From Caldilineaceae bacterium (GTDB lineage Bacteria > Chloroflexota > Anaerolineae > Caldilineales > Caldilineaceae): a stretch of 52,709 nucleotides of DNA. Shown here one piece after another: positions 52,652 to 52,709 of the stretch (position 1 is its first letter; every line of letters begins with the position of its first letter). A program made the position numbers and the translations under genes. Under the pieces are notes generated by a model. It saw nothing but the letters and a program-made list of their open reading frames with translations. It ran no database searches and was not told where the DNA came from. The stretch lies in the NCBI GenBank assembly GCA_026645575.1, contig JAPKMW010000081.1, positions 1 through 52,709 of the forward strand, written 5' to 3'.

Positions 52652-52709
52652 CAAAATCGGTAATCAAGGTGTGCGAATGGCCTGAGCGAGCTTGCCGGAG
52701 CCAAGTAAA
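52652..52709 (-). mobile_element. Possible end of a second copy of the left-edge IS
   Basis: CAAAATCGGTAAT (52652-52664) is the exact reverse complement of 520-532, the putative end of the left-edge IS. The following bases to the window end keep one minus-strand frame open (reading LLGSGKLAQAIRTP then TGA at 52666-52664), which could be a transposase C-terminus. The evidence is one 13-mer and 14 codons. Confidence 0.3.

Overview
The window looks like a chromosomal piece (possibly a whole contig) of a Chloroflexota bacterium, most likely of the Caldilineae/Anaerolineae type. The reasons are an archaellum-type motility locus inside otherwise bacterial gene content, a B12-dependent ribonucleotide reductase with NrdR, YIP1-family and baeRF3 proteins, and many intergenic palindromes. 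The assignment is an inference from gene content. I see no rRNA, tRNA or CRISPR array.

Layout. 1-531: end of an IS630-like element that cuts off an archaellin gene, leaving only its C-terminus (530-778). 935-7666: archaellum-type operon (ArlD/E-like, two ArlF/G-like proteins, ArlH, ArlI, ArlJ and an uncharacterised Pro/Gln-rich membrane protein), with overlapping genes. 7696-8487: nucleotidyltransferase-fold protein. 8790-16204: the most unusual region, a four-unit peptide system. It holds three near-identical 50-residue two-cysteine aromatic peptides, an M50 membrane metalloprotease with an N-terminal PqqD-like domain, a membrane-tethered thioredoxin-fold protein, a MacB-like ABC ATPase and permease, and an HlyD/MacA-like adaptor. 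Each of the four units is preceded by the same promoter layout: two TAGA-centred direct repeats exactly 21 bp apart, the second lying exactly 36 bp upstream of a -10 hexamer. This suggests one activator drives all four.

16485-20255: nrdJ interrupted by a 226-nt group I intron that splits the codon of the predicted thiyl-radical cysteine, then nrdR behind a pair of NrdR-box-like sites 31 bp apart. 20568-24220: heterodimeric ABC exporter. 24692-35602: stress and ion-homeostasis genes (DUF2892, CsbD, GreA-like, baeRF3, a P2-type cation ATPase, two TrkA-type proteins, UspA), a decayed UroD-family gene and an AlkA-like glycosylase. 35952-37468: two translationally coupled YIP1 membrane proteins. 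37616-45962: mixed small enzymes and regulators (DUF423, sugar dehydrogenase-like lipoprotein, sulfurtransferase, Uma2, GNATs, XRE-cupin regulator, frameshifted hydrolase with ArsR-like regulator, VOC, DUF1697, DinB). 46040-52543: an oligopeptide ABC importer operon. The last bases may be the end of a second IS copy.

Nearly every gene border carries a long inverted repeat. At least three are dispersed families with several copies in the window, and others are built from short tandem words. Many probably double as terminators.
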